64,000 bases of DNA from Pseudomonas gozinkensis (GCF_014863585.1 NZ_CP062253.1:6438001-6502000), one strand, 5' to 3'. Counted from the first letter of the stretch, positions 53,728 through 63,264 are shown. Program-made: numbers and translations. The notes: generated by a model not told the origin, from the sequence alone.

Positions 53728-54210
53728 ATGGAACCCGGAAACGCCCAGCTGTCGATGACGGTACTGATGACCCCCGACATGGCCAACTTCTCTGGCAATG
53801 TCCACGGCGGCACCCTGCTCAAATACCTCGACGAAGTGGCCTACGCCTGCGCCAGCCGTTATGCCGGCCGCTACGTGGTAACCCTGTCGGTGGATCAGGT
53901 GATTTTCCGCGAGCCGATCCATGTCGGCGAACTGGTGACCTTTCTTGCGTCAGTGAACTACACCGGCAACACGTCGATGGAAGTCGGCATCAAAGTGGTA
54001 ACCGAAAACATCCGCGAGCGCTCGGTGCGTCACACCAACAGCTGCTTTTTCACCATGGTCGCAGTGGACGATCAGCGCAAACCCGCCGCCGTACCGCCGC
54101 TGCAACCGCAGAACAGCGAAGACAAACGCCGCTACATGCAGGCGCAACAACGCCGGCAGATTCGTCAGGAGCTGGAAAAGCGCTATCAGGAAATCAAGGG
54201 CGACGCCTGA
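53728..54210 (+). CDS. Acyl-CoA thioesterase (hotdog, YciA-like)
   Basis: The 160-residue protein has the acyl-CoA thioesterase hotdog signature NFSGNVHGGTLLKYLDEVAY (start ~residue 20), followed by SVDQVIFREPIHVGEL. The extra C-terminal helix (ED-KRRYMQAQQRRQIRQELE) is also typical of the family. The ATG at 53728 is chosen; it is divergent from the antiporter gene. Long- versus short-chain preference cannot be told. Confidence 0.93.
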   Translation: MEPGNAQLSMTVLMTPDMANFSGNVHGGTLLKYLDEVAYACASRYAGRYVVTLSVDQVIFREPIHVGELVTFLASVNYTGNTSMEVGIKVVTENIRERSVRHTNSCFFTMVAVDDQRKPAAVPPLQPQNSEDKRRYMQAQQRRQIRQELEKRYQEIKGDA

Positions 54211-54243
54211 TCAGCCCTTCGATCTACGGCGCACTGTAGATAG

Positions 54244-54312
54244 CTTTCGCGAGCAAGCCCGCTCCCACATTTGGAATGCGTTCCTCCTGTGGGAGCGGGC
54301 TTGCTCGCGAAT
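54244..54312. repeat. REP doublet, mixed GAGCAAGCCCGC type
   Basis: TTCGCGAGCAAGCCCGCTCC faces its exact complement; each half combines features of the 2811 and 3914 variants. Between the convergent thioesterase and pdxY genes. Confidence 0.92.
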
Positions 54313-54327
54313 GGGGGCAACTCGGTC

Positions 54328-55200
54328 TTACAGGCTGATCGGCGTGGCTTCGAACTTCACCCGAGGATGCGCAATCCGGTCCTGCGCCCGCACCAGTTGC
54401 AGCTCGTAACTGGCGCAGGCCTGGGTTTCCAGCAGTACCTCATGCACTGCCGCGGCGGTGAATTCGAACGCCGCCACCAGGCTGTCACCGAGCAGCACGC
54501 GCGCCAGGAACAGGCCGGACGTCAGATCGCCCACTCCAACCGGCTGACGGGGAAACGCCAGCAGCGGACGGCGCAGATGCCAGCTGCCCTCGGCCGTCAC
54601 CAGCAACATCTCAAAGCCGTCCGCCGGTTTGCCCGGATAATCCAGATGCTTGACCAGCACCGCTTTCGGCCCACGTGCCAGCAGCGCCCGCGCCATCGCC
54701 AGGCAATCGAACAGCGACTGCGGCTTGCGCCCGGAGAAGCTGTCCAGCTCCAGTTGGTTCGGGCACATGAAATCCGCAACGGCGGCGGCTTCTTCCAGCA
54801 AGAAATCACTGACCTCGGCGGGAACGCTGCAACCCTTTTCCGGATGCCCCATCACCGGATCGCACAGATAAAGGGCTTTCGGGTTGACCGCCTTGATCCG
54901 CTCGATGCCACTGAGAATCGCCCGGCCCTGCGCTGCGCTGCCGAGATAGCCGGACAGTACCGCATCGCAATTGCCCAGCTCACCGATGGCGGCGATGCCT
55001 TCGACCAGTTCGGGGATCCGGTGCGGCGCCAGCACTTCTCCGGCCCACTGGCCATACTGCGTGTGGTTGGAGAACTGCACCGTATTGAGCGGCCAGACAT
55101 TCACCCCGACCCGCTGCATCGGAAAAACCGCAGCGCTGTTACCGGCGTGGCCGAACACCACATGGGACTGGATGGCGAGCAGATGAGGCGTACGTTTCAT
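54328..55200 (-). CDS. pdxY: Pyridoxal kinase PdxY
   Basis: Salvage enzyme that phosphorylates pyridoxal to PLP with ATP. The 290-residue ribokinase-fold protein begins [20 protein letters not shown] with the family pattern, has [26 protein letters not shown] and the [13 protein letters not shown] anion-hole/base region with the catalytic Asp. The frame is open for ~190 more codons upstream but those lack kinase sequence; the ATG at 55200 gives the standard length. Confidence 0.96.
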   Translation of the reverse strand: MKRTPHLLAIQSHVVFGHAGNSAAVFPMQRVGVNVWPLNTVQFSNHTQYGQWAGEVLAPHRIPELVEGIAAIGELGNCDAVLSGYLGSAAQGRAILSGIERIKAVNPKALYLCDPVMGHPEKGCSVPAEVSDFLLEEAAAVADFMCPNQLELDSFSGRKPQSLFDCLAMARALLARGPKAVLVKHLDYPGKPADGFEMLLVTAEGSWHLRRPLLAFPRQPVGVGDLTSGLFLARVLLGDSLVAAFEFTAAAVHEVLLETQACASYELQLVRAQDRIAHPRVKFEATPISL

Positions 55201-55317
55201 TCGGGTTTTTCCGTAAAACGATTGAAATTCAAGCCGCGCAGTATGCGACGAAACACAGCCTGTACGACAGACCGGCGACGCAGTTAAGCTGACGCCATCA
55301 TTTGGAGTTTCGTGTTG

Positions 55318-55731
55318 ATGCTCACCCTGGAAAACATTTTCGTGCTGATGCTGTTCGCCGTCGCCGGTGCGTGGCTCTGGCACAACCATGGCCTGCGCGA
55401 GCGGGCGCTGGAGCGGGTCAAACAGCATTGCGTGAATGTCGGCGTCGAGTTGCTCGACGGTAACGTGGCGCTGAAGAAGATCGGCCTGATCAAGGACGCC
55501 AGCGGTCGGCGACGCCTGGCCCGGGTCTACAATTTCGAATTTACCGTGACCGGTGAGACCCGGCACAACGGCACCATCACCCAGTTTGGCGCGCACAGCG
55601 CCCAGATTGAGCTGGCGCCCTACCCGGCGCCGTTCGATGACACGCCGCCCGTGGTGGAAGTGACCAAGCCGCGTGGTGAAGTGATCGAGCTGAGCCAGTG
55701 GCGTCAGGAACACACCAAGTGGAAGCCTTGA
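55318..55731 (+). CDS. DUF3301 domain protein
   Basis: The 137-residue protein has one N-terminal transmembrane helix ([20 protein letters not shown]) and a soluble domain with [20 protein letters not shown] and [17 protein letters not shown], the DUF3301 pattern. Function unknown. A GTG two codons earlier is possible but sits too close to GGAG. It is divergent from pdxY, as in P. aeruginosa PA5516-PA5517. Confidence 0.88.
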   Translation: MLTLENIFVLMLFAVAGAWLWHNHGLRERALERVKQHCVNVGVELLDGNVALKKIGLIKDASGRRRLARVYNFEFTVTGETRHNGTITQFGAHSAQIELAPYPAPFDDTPPVVEVTKPRGEVIELSQWRQEHTKWKP

Positions 55732-55732
55732 A

Positions 55733-56704
55733 TCAGCTTGCCTGAAGCCGACACCGGGCCAGTCCGGCCTGTAATTCACCGACCGCTTGCGGTTCGTCGA
55801 AAATCAGCTCGATCCGGGAATCCTTGCGCCATTCACTGGGCAGCCAGCTGAGCCCGGCATTATCCAGCGCATTGGCTGACTGCCAGCCGTCCGGGCTGTG
55901 AATCACCAGTTTGGCCCGGCGCCAGTTCAGGCTTTTCAGCCATTGGGTAATCCCCGATACGTCGAACAACTGGCTCGGATGCCATCGCCAACCGATGCTC
56001 CAGCCACCCTCCTGGGCCTGACTCAGGCAGATCGGCAGCGCCGGATCGCTCCAGATGGCCGGCTTCTGCGCCAGCCCCTGAGGCACGATCAACTTATCCA
56101 CACTGGCTTGCGCCTGTGCCGTCAAACCCGGCAATTCGCTCAGCGACAACATTGCCTGTTGCGTCCAGATCAGTCGGACAGGCGGCAACTGTCGGGTGAT
56201 TCGCTCACGCGTGGGCTCGTCGAGGTTTTCTGTCTTGTTCAATAGCAGCAGGCCCGCACTGGCCGAGGCCTCGTGCTGCGAGTCCGGCAGCGGTTTTCCT
56301 GCGGCGAGGGCCTGGGCATCCAGCACCAGCACGCAAGATTGTACGGCGAGTACGCCTTGCCACGGCGCCTCGTTCAGTTGCTTCAGCAACTGCGCCGGAT
56401 GCCCGAGCCCCGAGGGCTCGATGAACAGACGATCCGGCCGCGCCTTGCGCAACAAACGCCCCAGACCAATCTGGAACGGCGCACCGTTCACGCAACATAA
56501 ACAGCCCCCGGCTACTTCGCCCAGTGCGATACCATCGGCGTCGCGGGTCAACAGCGCAGCGTCGAGCCCGATCTGGCCGAACTCGTTGATCAGCACCGCC
56601 CACCGCTCGCCCGCCGGGCGCTGGGCCATGAGCTGGCGGATCAGGCTGGTCTTGCCCGCGCCCAAGGGGCCGGCGATGACGTGGGTAGGAATGTTCTGCA
56701 ACAT
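55733..56704 (-). CDS. COG0523 family GTPase (CobW/P47K), short form
   Basis: The 323-residue G3E GTPase has Walker [10 protein letters not shown], the metal-binding CxCC motif as GGCLCCVNG near residue 68, and the base motif [15 protein letters not shown]0523 proteins deliver or allocate metals, usually zinc under starvation. This short form differs from the longer one encoded at 57741-58946. The ATG at 56704 is used; TTG two codons upstream is possible. Its 5' end overlaps no other start but is divergent from the small exported gene at 56730, with 25 bases between. Confidence 0.88.
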   Translation of the reverse strand: MLQNIPTHVIAGPLGAGKTSLIRQLMAQRPAGERWAVLINEFGQIGLDAALLTRDADGIALGEVAGGCLCCVNGAPFQIGLGRLLRKARPDRLFIEPSGLGHPAQLLKQLNEAPWQGVLAVQSCVLVLDAQALAAGKPLPDSQHEASASAGLLLLNKTENLDEPTRERITRQLPPVRLIWTQQAMLSLSELPGLTAQAQASVDKLIVPQGLAQKPAIWSDPALPICLSQAQEGGWSIGWRWHPSQLFDVSGITQWLKSLNWRRAKLVIHSPDGWQSANALDNAGLSWLPSEWRKDSRIELIFDEPQAVGELQAGLARCRLQAS

Positions 56705-56729
56705 GATCAAGGTTTTCTGGAGGTCGAAG

Positions 56730-57086
56730 ATGCGGTGGATGGGATGGTCGTTGCTGCTGACGCTGTTGTCGGGCGAGGCATTGGCACAGGCCTGCGTGGT
56801 ACACAGTCAGGCAGAGCGGCTCGACGTGAAAGTCTGCCAGCAGAACCGCAACATCCCGGAAAAACTGTTCAACGACGGCTTCTGCCAGCCGACCCTGGCC
56901 GGGCAGAAAGTCGAGGTTCAATACGTCGACCAGTGCCCCGCCGGCGCATTCGGCGTGTGCATCAACGCGCAAGTCGCCAATATGCCTTATCGCCAGGATA
57001 TCCACTATTACGGCGTGGCCACCGACGCCACGTATTTGCAGCCCTATTGCGAGGCCCAGAGCCAGGGGAAATGGCTCAAGCCCTGA
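56730..57086 (+). CDS. Small exported Cys-containing protein
   Basis: The 118-residue protein has a signal peptide (MRWMGWSLLLTLLSGEALA, cut before QACV) and six Cys in the mature part (ACVVH, VCQQN, FCQP, QCPAG, VCIN, YCEAQ), suggesting disulfides. GGAGG lies six bases before the ATG. I do not recognise a family function. A P. aeruginosa counterpart sits at the equivalent place near PA5534. It is embedded between the two COG0523 GTPase genes, so a link with metal stress is likely. Confidence 0.75.
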   Translation: MRWMGWSLLLTLLSGEALAQACVVHSQAERLDVKVCQQNRNIPEKLFNDGFCQPTLAGQKVEVQYVDQCPAGAFGVCINAQVANMPYRQDIHYYGVATDATYLQPYCEAQSQGKWLKP

Positions 57087-57090
57087 GGCG

Positions 57091-57741
57091 CTAGCCGAGC
57101 CAGTCGAGGGTCAGCATCAGCCGCCGCTCACCCGGCGATGGTTGCGGCGAACGGTGGATCAGGCCGAAACCTTCGTTGCCGTGCCATTTTTCGCCCTTGA
57201 GCAATGCCACCTCGCCCCGACTCAATTGCTGAATCCGTGACGCTTCCTGCGGCTCGGCTTGCGGCTGGCCCAGTTGCCGACGATCCATCTGCCCTTCCCT
57301 TAGCCATTCACTGCCGACACCGGCGTACGTGGTGATCAACCGCACCGGCACATGATCGACGTGAAAACGCGGACACATGGCCTTGTCCAGCACTCGCAGG
57401 CGCAAGCCGATCCGCCGCGCGCCCAGCAGGCAGGCGAAGGCACCTACCAACCATTTCAGATCGGCGATAAACCCTTCGTAGCCTTCCAGATCGCGAAAGC
57501 CGCTGGCCAGCCCGGTGAGATCCGGTTCTGCGCCTTCGTCCGGCAATTCCAGGCACAGCGCCTCGGCGTAAGGTTCGTTCAGAGACAGCAACAAATCCGC
57601 AAATTCGGCAATGTGCAGCGGAAGTTGGCGTTGCCAGACCGCGAGGTTGGTCTCATCGTCAAGAATGTCCGCCAGCGCCTGCGGGGTCTGACCGAAAGAC
57701 TGATGACGCGTGCTGCCTGGCAGCGGTTTCAGGGCGAGCAT
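57091..57741 (-). CDS. DUF1826 domain protein
   Basis: The 216-residue protein matches DUF1826: RFHVDHVPVRLITTYAGVGS near residue 128 (a His-x-Asp-x-x-His-like pattern) and the C-terminal KGEKWHGNEGFGLIHRSPQ. The pattern with HxD and a distal His suggests a metal- or 2-oxoglutarate-type binding site, but this is inference. Its ATG overlaps the stop of the ZigA-type GTPase (ATGA), so the two are co-translated, and the association with zinc GTPases is conserved. Confidence 0.85.
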   Translation of the reverse strand: MLALKPLPGSTRHQSFGQTPQALADILDDETNLAVWQRQLPLHIAEFADLLLSLNEPYAEALCLELPDEGAEPDLTGLASGFRDLEGYEGFIADLKWLVGAFACLLGARRIGLRLRVLDKAMCPRFHVDHVPVRLITTYAGVGSEWLREGQMDRRQLGQPQAEPQEASRIQQLSRGEVALLKGEKWHGNEGFGLIHRSPQPSPGERRLMLTLDWLG

Positions 57742-58946
57742 CAGGCGACCTCGTCGTGCCAGGAGCCAAACGGATCGCGCAGTTGTAGCCAGCCTTGAGT
57801 ACCGAGCGCCATTTCGTCATCGGTCAGCAGGCAATCATCGAGTTCCGACGACAGCTGTGCGAAATCGATGTTCTGCCCGATAAACACCAGCTCCTGGCGA
57901 CAGTCGCCTACGCTGGCGATCCAGTTTTCCATGATCGCGGCGGTACTTTCCTGATCCTGCGGCCACTGCTCTTTTGGCACGAAGCGCCACCAGCGCCCGG
58001 CGAAACCGTGGCGCATCAGGCCACCTGCCTGGGACCAGCTACCGGCGTCGGTGGGTTTGCTAGCCAGCCAGAAGAAGCCCTTCGAGCGCAGCAGTTTGCC
58101 GTTTACCCAAGGGCGATCGATGAAGTCGAAGAAGCGCTGCGGATGAAAGGGCCGGCGTGCCCGATAGGCCGTGGATGCGATGCCGTACTCCTCGGTCTCC
58201 GGCACATGTTCCCCACGCAGTTCCTTCAACCAGCCCGGGGCCTGGGCGGCTTTTTCGAAGTCGAAACGACCGGTATTGAGAATTTTCTCCAGCGGTACTT
58301 CACCCATGACCATCGGGATGATTTCGGCCTGAGCGTTAAGGCGTCTGAGAATGGCCATCAACTCTTCCCGCTCGCGGCTGCTGATCAGGTCGATCTTGCT
58401 GATCAACAGGACGTCGGCGAACTCGATCTGCTCGATCAGCAGATCGGTGATCGAGCGCTCATCTTCTTCACCGAGGAATTCACCACGGGACGCAAGGTTT
58501 TCAGCGGCCTGGTAGTCCGGGAGGAAGTTCATACCGTCGACTACAGTGACCATGGTGTCGAGGCGAGCGACGTCAGCGAGGCTTTGCCCCTGCTCATCAC
58601 GGAAAGTGAATGTTTCTGCCACGGGTAACGGCTCGGAGATTCCCGTGGATTCGATCAGCAAGTAATCGAAGCGGCCTTCACGGGCCAACTGGCTGACCTC
58701 TTCCAGCAGGTCCTCGCGTAACGTACAGCAGATACAGCCGTTGCTCATTTCCACGAGCTTCTCTTCGGCACGGTTCAGGCTGACATCACGCTGGACTTCG
58801 CTGCCATCGATATTGATCTCGCTCATATCGTTGACGATAACGGCGACGCGCAGATCGTCTCTGTTACGTAGTACGTAATTCAAAAGTGTACTTTTTCCGG
58901 CACCGAGAAAGCCGGACAAAACGGTCACGGGAAGTCGGGAAGACAT
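57741..58946 (-). CDS. zigA: Zinc-responsive COG0523 GTPase (ZigA-type metallochaperone)
   Basis: The 401-residue G3E GTPase has Walker [10 protein letters not shown], the metal motif [13 protein letters not shown] near residue 72, and the base motif ISKIDL. The C-terminal CobW_C domain runs from about residue 255. ZigA-type proteins are made under zinc limitation and allocate zinc to client proteins. A Zur-like palindrome lies 132 bases upstream. Long form of the pair in this cluster. Coupled to the DUF1826 gene. Confidence 0.92.
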   Translation of the reverse strand: MSSRLPVTVLSGFLGAGKSTLLNYVLRNRDDLRVAVIVNDMSEINIDGSEVQRDVSLNRAEEKLVEMSNGCICCTLREDLLEEVSQLAREGRFDYLLIESTGISEPLPVAETFTFRDEQGQSLADVARLDTMVTVVDGMNFLPDYQAAENLASRGEFLGEEDERSITDLLIEQIEFADVLLISKIDLISSREREELMAILRRLNAQAEIIPMVMGEVPLEKILNTGRFDFEKAAQAPGWLKELRGEHVPETEEYGIASTAYRARRPFHPQRFFDFIDRPWVNGKLLRSKGFFWLASKPTDAGSWSQAGGLMRHGFAGRWWRFVPKEQWPQDQESTAAIMENWIASVGDCRQELVFIGQNIDFAQLSSELDDCLLTDDEMALGTQGWLQLRDPFGSWHDEVA

Positions 58947-59077
58947 TGGATAAACCTCATCAGACGGTCGCTAAACAGCGCTGGAGGCTCTCGGGGGCGC
59001 GCGTTCTTGGGCTTCGATGAGATCACCAGGGAAGCGGACGCTTGAAAAGGAAGCCACGGAAAGCCTTGCCTGATTAA

Positions 59078-59092
59078 TGTTATAGTATAACA
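59078..59092. promoter_or_regulatory. Zur-box-like palindrome, zigA / secreted protein
   Basis: TGTTATA-G-TATAACA is a perfect 15-bp palindrome matching the core of gamma-proteobacterial Zur sites (GTTATAN-TATAAC). It lies in the divergent gap, 132 bases before zigA and 79 bases before the small secreted gene. Confidence 0.8.
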
Positions 59093-59170
59093 ACAAAATC
59101 AATCCACTCTCTTCTTGCCCAAAGTGACAAAGGGCCGGAAGCTGCAATCAGGTCGTCGCCGAGTTACGTC

Positions 59171-59545
59171 ATGAAAACCGCGCTGAAATACTCGTTTATC
59201 TGCTTGGCATTGCTGACGCTGAACGCCGAAGCACAAGTGCCGGGGGTCGCCAATTGCACGCGCAGCGCAAACCTTTTGGCGTGCATCGATGGCAACGGCA
59301 ACGCCTATAGCGTCAACACCGTCGGCAGCACGATTTACCTGCGCGGATTCGAGAAAGCAGGCAACCGCTACTGGGCACAAACCAACAGCCGCTACGGACA
59401 ACTGACGTTCTTCACCGGCATCGCATCTGATGGAGAAGCCTGGGTTGGCTACAACCGGCGAGTGGGCTGGACGACGATCAATCGATTCTCCAGCTCAGGC
59501 GGCAGCAGTGCGAAGTTCACCTGCAGCCGGATCTCGGGCTGCTAA
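59171..59545 (+). CDS. Small secreted protein of unknown function in the zinc cluster
   Basis: The 124-residue protein has a signal peptide (MKTALKYSFICLALLTLNAE, cut near AQVP). The mature part has four Cys (29, 38, 118, 124), enough for two disulfides, and is rich in Gly, Asn, Ser and Tyr. I do not recognise the family. It starts 79 bases after a Zur-like palindrome and its last four bases overlap the convergent amidase stop. In P. aeruginosa a dksA2 paralog occupies this neighbourhood; here I see none. Confidence 0.75.
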   Translation: MKTALKYSFICLALLTLNAEAQVPGVANCTRSANLLACIDGNGNAYSVNTVGSTIYLRGFEKAGNRYWAQTNSRYGQLTFFTGIASDGEAWVGYNRRVGWTTINRFSSSGGSSAKFTCSRISGC

Positions 59546-60741
59546 ACCCGCGATCCTTTCTGCTCCTGTTGCCATGCCATATAGCTGTCGACAGGTGGAT
59601 TTTTCTGGAAATAGCGCTGCAAGCCCTCAAACAAACCGTCTGCCACAGCCTGCTGATGACGCGCAGTCACCAAGCGCTGACGGTCTCTCGCGTTAGAAAT
59701 GAACCCGGTTTCCACCAGGATCGATGGCACATCCGGCGATTTCAAAACGGCAAATCCAGCCTGCTCCACGCGCTTTTGATGCAGCGTGGTGATGCCGGCC
59801 AGGCTGCCCAGCACCGTACTTCCGAGCTGTAGACTGGCGGCGATTGTCGCGTTCATCGACATGTCGAGAATCACGCCAGCGAGCATTGGATCTTTGTCCT
59901 TGAGATTGAGCAGGCTGGTCGCGCCAAGCAGGTCCACACCGTTTTCCCGCTGCGCCATGAACCGTGCGGTGGCGGACGTCGCGCCGCCTTCGGACAAGCA
60001 ATACACCGACGCTCCAGAGGCCGTCAGACGCGGCGCAGCATCGGCGTGCACCGAGATGAACATATCGGCCTTGTACTGACGCGCGATCTCCACACGCTTG
60101 CGTAACGGGACGAAGAAATCGTCGTTACGCACCAGCTTCACATCGAAACCCTTCTCTCGTTTGAGCCGACGTGCGAGCAGTTGTGCTATGGACAACACCA
60201 CATCCTTTTCGCGCTCGCCCTTGGCGCCAATTGCACCCGGATCTTTTCCGCCATGTCCAGGGTCGACCACCACCATGATGTCGCGCTTGGGGTGAGATTT
60301 TTCGTTGGGTGTTTCACGTGGAACGCTCGCAGGCAGTCCTGATGATGCACTCATCAAGTCCAAAACCAGGCGATGTCCTTGCCCATCCTGAGGCGCCAAC
60401 AAGAATGAATTGAGCTCAACCGGACTGCTTAGATCCAGCACGATTCGGGTGTTTCCCTTGCCAAACGGGCCGGAGCGAATCGTGCGAATCGGGGTGCCGG
60501 ATAACACCAATTGACTGAAATCCCCATTCAGACTGGCCCCACTCAAATCGATGATCAACCGTTCAGGCGTGCTCAAGGTGAACGTCTTGTAGCTCACGGG
60601 ACCACTCAGATCGAACACCAGCCTCAGCTTGTCATCCGAACGCCAAAGCCGCGCATTGCGTATCTGCGTGGCGGACACCGAAAAAGGCAAAACAAAGGCC
60701 GCGCTGGCCAGCATCAGGTTGAGCAAGTGGCGTCTGTGCAT
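59542..60741 (-). CDS. amiA: N-acetylmuramoyl-L-alanine amidase (AMIN plus Amidase_3)
   Basis: Zinc amidase that cleaves the amide bond between muramic acid and the stem peptide. The 399-residue protein has an N-terminal signal with RRHLL (Tat-like twin Arg), an AMIN domain (about 25-130) and an Amidase_3 domain (about 155-385) with the zinc ligands in DPGHGGKDPGA, EREKD, ISVHAD and catalytic Glu in VETGFISN. It is divergent from folE2 across a Zur-like site, matching PA5538, a zinc-limitation copy. Whether it replaces another amidase under zinc stress is not shown. Confidence 0.92.
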   Translation of the reverse strand: MHRRHLLNLMLASAAFVLPFSVSATQIRNARLWRSDDKLRLVFDLSGPVSYKTFTLSTPERLIIDLSGASLNGDFSQLVLSGTPIRTIRSGPFGKGNTRIVLDLSSPVELNSFLLAPQDGQGHRLVLDLMSASSGLPASVPRETPNEKSHPKRDIMVVVDPGHGGKDPGAIGAKGEREKDVVLSIAQLLARRLKREKGFDVKLVRNDDFFVPLRKRVEIARQYKADMFISVHADAAPRLTASGASVYCLSEGGATSATARFMAQRENGVDLLGATSLLNLKDKDPMLAGVILDMSMNATIAASLQLGSTVLGSLAGITTLHQKRVEQAGFAVLKSPDVPSILVETGFISNARDRQRLVTARHQQAVADGLFEGLQRYFQKNPPVDSYMAWQQEQKGSRV

Positions 60742-60780
60742 ATGAAAGCCTGTTCATGAAAAAGGCATCGTGGTTTGAAT

Positions 60781-60795
60781 TGTTATAATGTAACA
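60781..60795. promoter_or_regulatory. Zur-box-like palindrome, amiA / folE2
   Basis: TGTTATAATGTAACA is a 15-bp palindrome with one mismatched pair (A-T versus G), closely similar to 59078-59092. It lies 40 bases upstream of the amidase ATG and 31 bases upstream of the folE2 ATG, so one site could control both. Confidence 0.78.
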
Positions 60796-60825
60796 TCAAA
60801 TTCAATCACCATGATGGAACTGCTC

Positions 60826-61722
60826 ATGAACGCGCTGACTTTGCCGGATGTCGCGGCTCAAGCCGCCCGCCAGGCCCTGCCTCTCGAATGGGTGGGGATG
60901 TGCGGCATCGCATTACCTGTGTTTATCGAAGGCCAACGCCTGGCTGCCAAAGCGGATGCAGGCGTCAGTCTTGATGATGGAGACGCACGCGGCATCCACA
61001 TGTCACGGCTCTATCTGGGGCTGGAAGCACTGGAGCAGCAGAACCTTTCCCCCGCCCTTTTGCGTCAAGTTCTGCAGCGTTTTCTCGACAGCCACGAAGA
61101 ACTGTCCGAAGCCGCTTATCTGAACATCCACACTGATTTGCTGCTGAGAAGGCCGGCACTGGTCAGTCCTTTGGCAGGATGGAAAACCTATCCAGTTACC
61201 CTTTCAGCCCGGCTGAACAACAAAGTGTTCCACGTGGAACTGAAAATTGACGTCGCGTATTCCTCAACCTGCCCATGTTCTGCAGCATTGGCGAGACAGT
61301 TGATCCAGCAACAATTCGTCGACGACTTCGCCAACAAACCGCTGCAACACGCCGATGTGTTGGCATGGTTGGGCTCGACCCAAGGCATCGTGGCCACACC
61401 TCACAGCCAACGCAGTACTGCACAACTGCATCTACACCTGGACGAGTTCGTCGACGAGCTACCGCTGACGTCCATCATCAACGACGCCGAAGCAGCCCTG
61501 GGCACCGCCGTGCAAACCGCGGTGAAACGCGCCGATGAACAAGCCTTCGCCCTCGCCAATGGCCAGAACCTGATGTTCTGCGAAGACGCTGCCCGACGCC
61601 TGAACCTGGCACTGCGTCGTTCACCCGGCGTCAGCGAGTTTCATATACGAGTCATCCACGCCGAAAGCCTTCATGCTCACGACGCCGTCGCCGAGAGTCA
61701 TTGGCGCCGGGGGCAGCCATGA
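60826..61722 (+). CDS. folE2: GTP cyclohydrolase IB (FolE2)
   Basis: Zinc-independent GTP cyclohydrolase of folate synthesis; replaces the zinc enzyme FolE when zinc is scarce. The 298-residue protein has the metal/active-site CPCSAAL near residue 152 and HSQRSTAQLHLHLD near residue 193. The ATG at 60826 is used; earlier ATGs at 60811 and 60814 are possible but less typical. The last four bases overlap the ABC gene start (ATGA), so folE2 heads a zinc-starvation operon. Confidence 0.92.
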   Translation: MNALTLPDVAAQAARQALPLEWVGMCGIALPVFIEGQRLAAKADAGVSLDDGDARGIHMSRLYLGLEALEQQNLSPALLRQVLQRFLDSHEELSEAAYLNIHTDLLLRRPALVSPLAGWKTYPVTLSARLNNKVFHVELKIDVAYSSTCPCSAALARQLIQQQFVDDFANKPLQHADVLAWLGSTQGIVATPHSQRSTAQLHLHLDEFVDELPLTSIINDAEAALGTAVQTAVKRADEQAFALANGQNLMFCEDAARRLNLALRRSPGVSEFHIRVIHAESLHAHDAVAESHWRRGQP

Positions 61723-62387
61723 TTCGCTGCCACAATCTGAGCTGGGGAATAACTGGTCAACCGCTTACTGTACCGCTCGACCTGAGGTTGGAAAGCGGCA
61801 GCCTGACGGCAATTATCGGCGTCAACGGCAGCGGCAAAAGCAGCCTGCTCAAAGTCATCGCCGGGTTACAGCGACCGCTGGCCGGCAGAGTCGAACTGGG
61901 TGTTCCACGCCAAAGCGGCTTGTCCTTCCTGCCTCAGCAACAGCATCTGGATCGACAGTTTCCGATCAGCCTTCAGGAACTGGTGGCGGCCGGTTTCTGG
62001 GGACGCCGACTGTCATCGCAACTGAGGGCCCAACGTCTCGAATCCGCACTGGAAGACTGGCACCTGAGCGGACTGGAACATCGTCCCCTGATGGCCCTCT
62101 CCGGCGGCGAACTGCAACGCGCCCTTCTCGCTCGATTGAGTCTGGCCGACACACCGTTGCTGTTGCTCGACGAACCCCATGCCGCGCTCGACGAACTGGG
62201 TCAGACATTGTTGTGGCAACACCTGCACGCCTGGCACGAACAAGGACGAACCCTGGTCGTGGTTTGCCATGACCTTGCCGCCGTGCGCCAACACATTCCA
62301 CAAACCTTGCTGATCAAACAGAGCGGCTGCGCATTCGGTAGCAGCGCCGACCTCATTCAGCAAACACCGCACACACAGGTGGCCTGA
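61719..62387 (+). CDS. Metal ABC transporter ATP-binding protein
   Basis: The 222-residue ATPase has Walker A GVNGSGKSS, the Q-loop PQQQHLDRQFP, signature LSGGELQRALLA and Walker B LLLLDEPHAALD. It is the zinc/manganese (ZnuC-like) type and is shorter than many. Its start overlaps folE2 and its stop abuts the permease start. A separate znuABC elsewhere in the genome would be expected; this may be a second zinc importer. Confidence 0.92.
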   Translation: MIRCHNLSWGITGQPLTVPLDLRLESGSLTAIIGVNGSGKSSLLKVIAGLQRPLAGRVELGVPRQSGLSFLPQQQHLDRQFPISLQELVAAGFWGRRLSSQLRAQRLESALEDWHLSGLEHRPLMALSGGELQRALLARLSLADTPLLLLDEPHAALDELGQTLLWQHLHAWHEQGRTLVVVCHDLAAVRQHIPQTLLIKQSGCAFGSSADLIQQTPHTQVA

Positions 62388-63253
62388 TGCTGACGCTCAG
62401 TCATTTATGGCAACCGTTCCACGAGTTCGTTTTCATGCGTCGGGCCCTGCTCGGCGGTCTGGTACTGGCATGCAGCACCGCACCACTGGGCGTGTTTCTG
62501 ATCCTGCGCCGGATGAGCCTCATCGGCGACGCCGTCGCCCACGGCATCCTCCCCGGTGCCGCGTTGGGATTCTGGTTCGCCGGGCTGAGCCTGCCAGCGC
62601 TGACCCTCGGCGGCCTTGGTGCCGGCCTGAGCATGGCCGGACTCGCCGCGTGGATCACCCGACGCACCGGCCTGCGTGAAGACGCCAGCCTCGCCGCGAT
62701 CTATCCCATCTCGCTGGCCAGCGGCGTGCTGATTCTGGGGATCGCCGGCAAGCGACTGGATTTGCTGCACCTGCTGTTCGGCTCCGCACTGGCGGTGGAC
62801 GGACCGACCCTCAACGGCATGTTGTGGGTATCGGCACTCAGCCTGATGGCCATGGCGTTGATCTACAAACCGTTGCTACTCGACACGCTCGATCCGTTTT
62901 TCCTGCGCACGGTCAGCCGACTCGGCCCCGTCGCCCACGGCGTGTTCCTGACGCTGGTGGTGCTCAATCTGGTGATCGGTTTCCAGGCCATCGGCGCCTT
63001 GATGGTGGTCGGCCTGATGATGCTGCCCGCCGCCGCCTCACGCTTCTGGAGCCGACGCCTGCCGGTCCTGATTGCCATCGCCGCGCTCATCGGTTGCGCA
63101 TCGGTATGGCTTGGACTGTTGCTGTCGTTCTACTACTCGCTGCCCAGCGGCCCGGCCATCGTGCTGGTCGCCGGTGGCGGTTACCTGTTGTCCGTGGTGT
63201 TCGGACCGGTTCACGGTCTGTTGCGCCGCCCGCCTTTGCTCACATCCCAATGA
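62387..63253 (+). CDS. Metal ABC transporter permease
   Basis: The 288-residue integral membrane protein fits the ABC-3 family (ZnuB type), with about eight hydrophobic helices and the LRRMSLIGDAVAHGILPGAA motif near residue 44 plus GFQAIGALMVVGLMMLPAAA. Its ATG overlaps the last base of the ATPase gene. Co-translated with the ATP-binding and substrate-binding partners; zinc is the likely substrate given folE2 and the Zur-like site. Confidence 0.93.
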   Translation: MLTLSHLWQPFHEFVFMRRALLGGLVLACSTAPLGVFLILRRMSLIGDAVAHGILPGAALGFWFAGLSLPALTLGGLGAGLSMAGLAAWITRRTGLREDASLAAIYPISLASGVLILGIAGKRLDLLHLLFGSALAVDGPTLNGMLWVSALSLMAMALIYKPLLLDTLDPFFLRTVSRLGPVAHGVFLTLVVLNLVIGFQAIGALMVVGLMMLPAAASRFWSRRLPVLIAIAALIGCASVWLGLLLSFYYSLPSGPAIVLVAGGGYLLSVVFGPVHGLLRRPPLLTSQ

Positions 63254-63264
63254 GGTGTTTCCCG

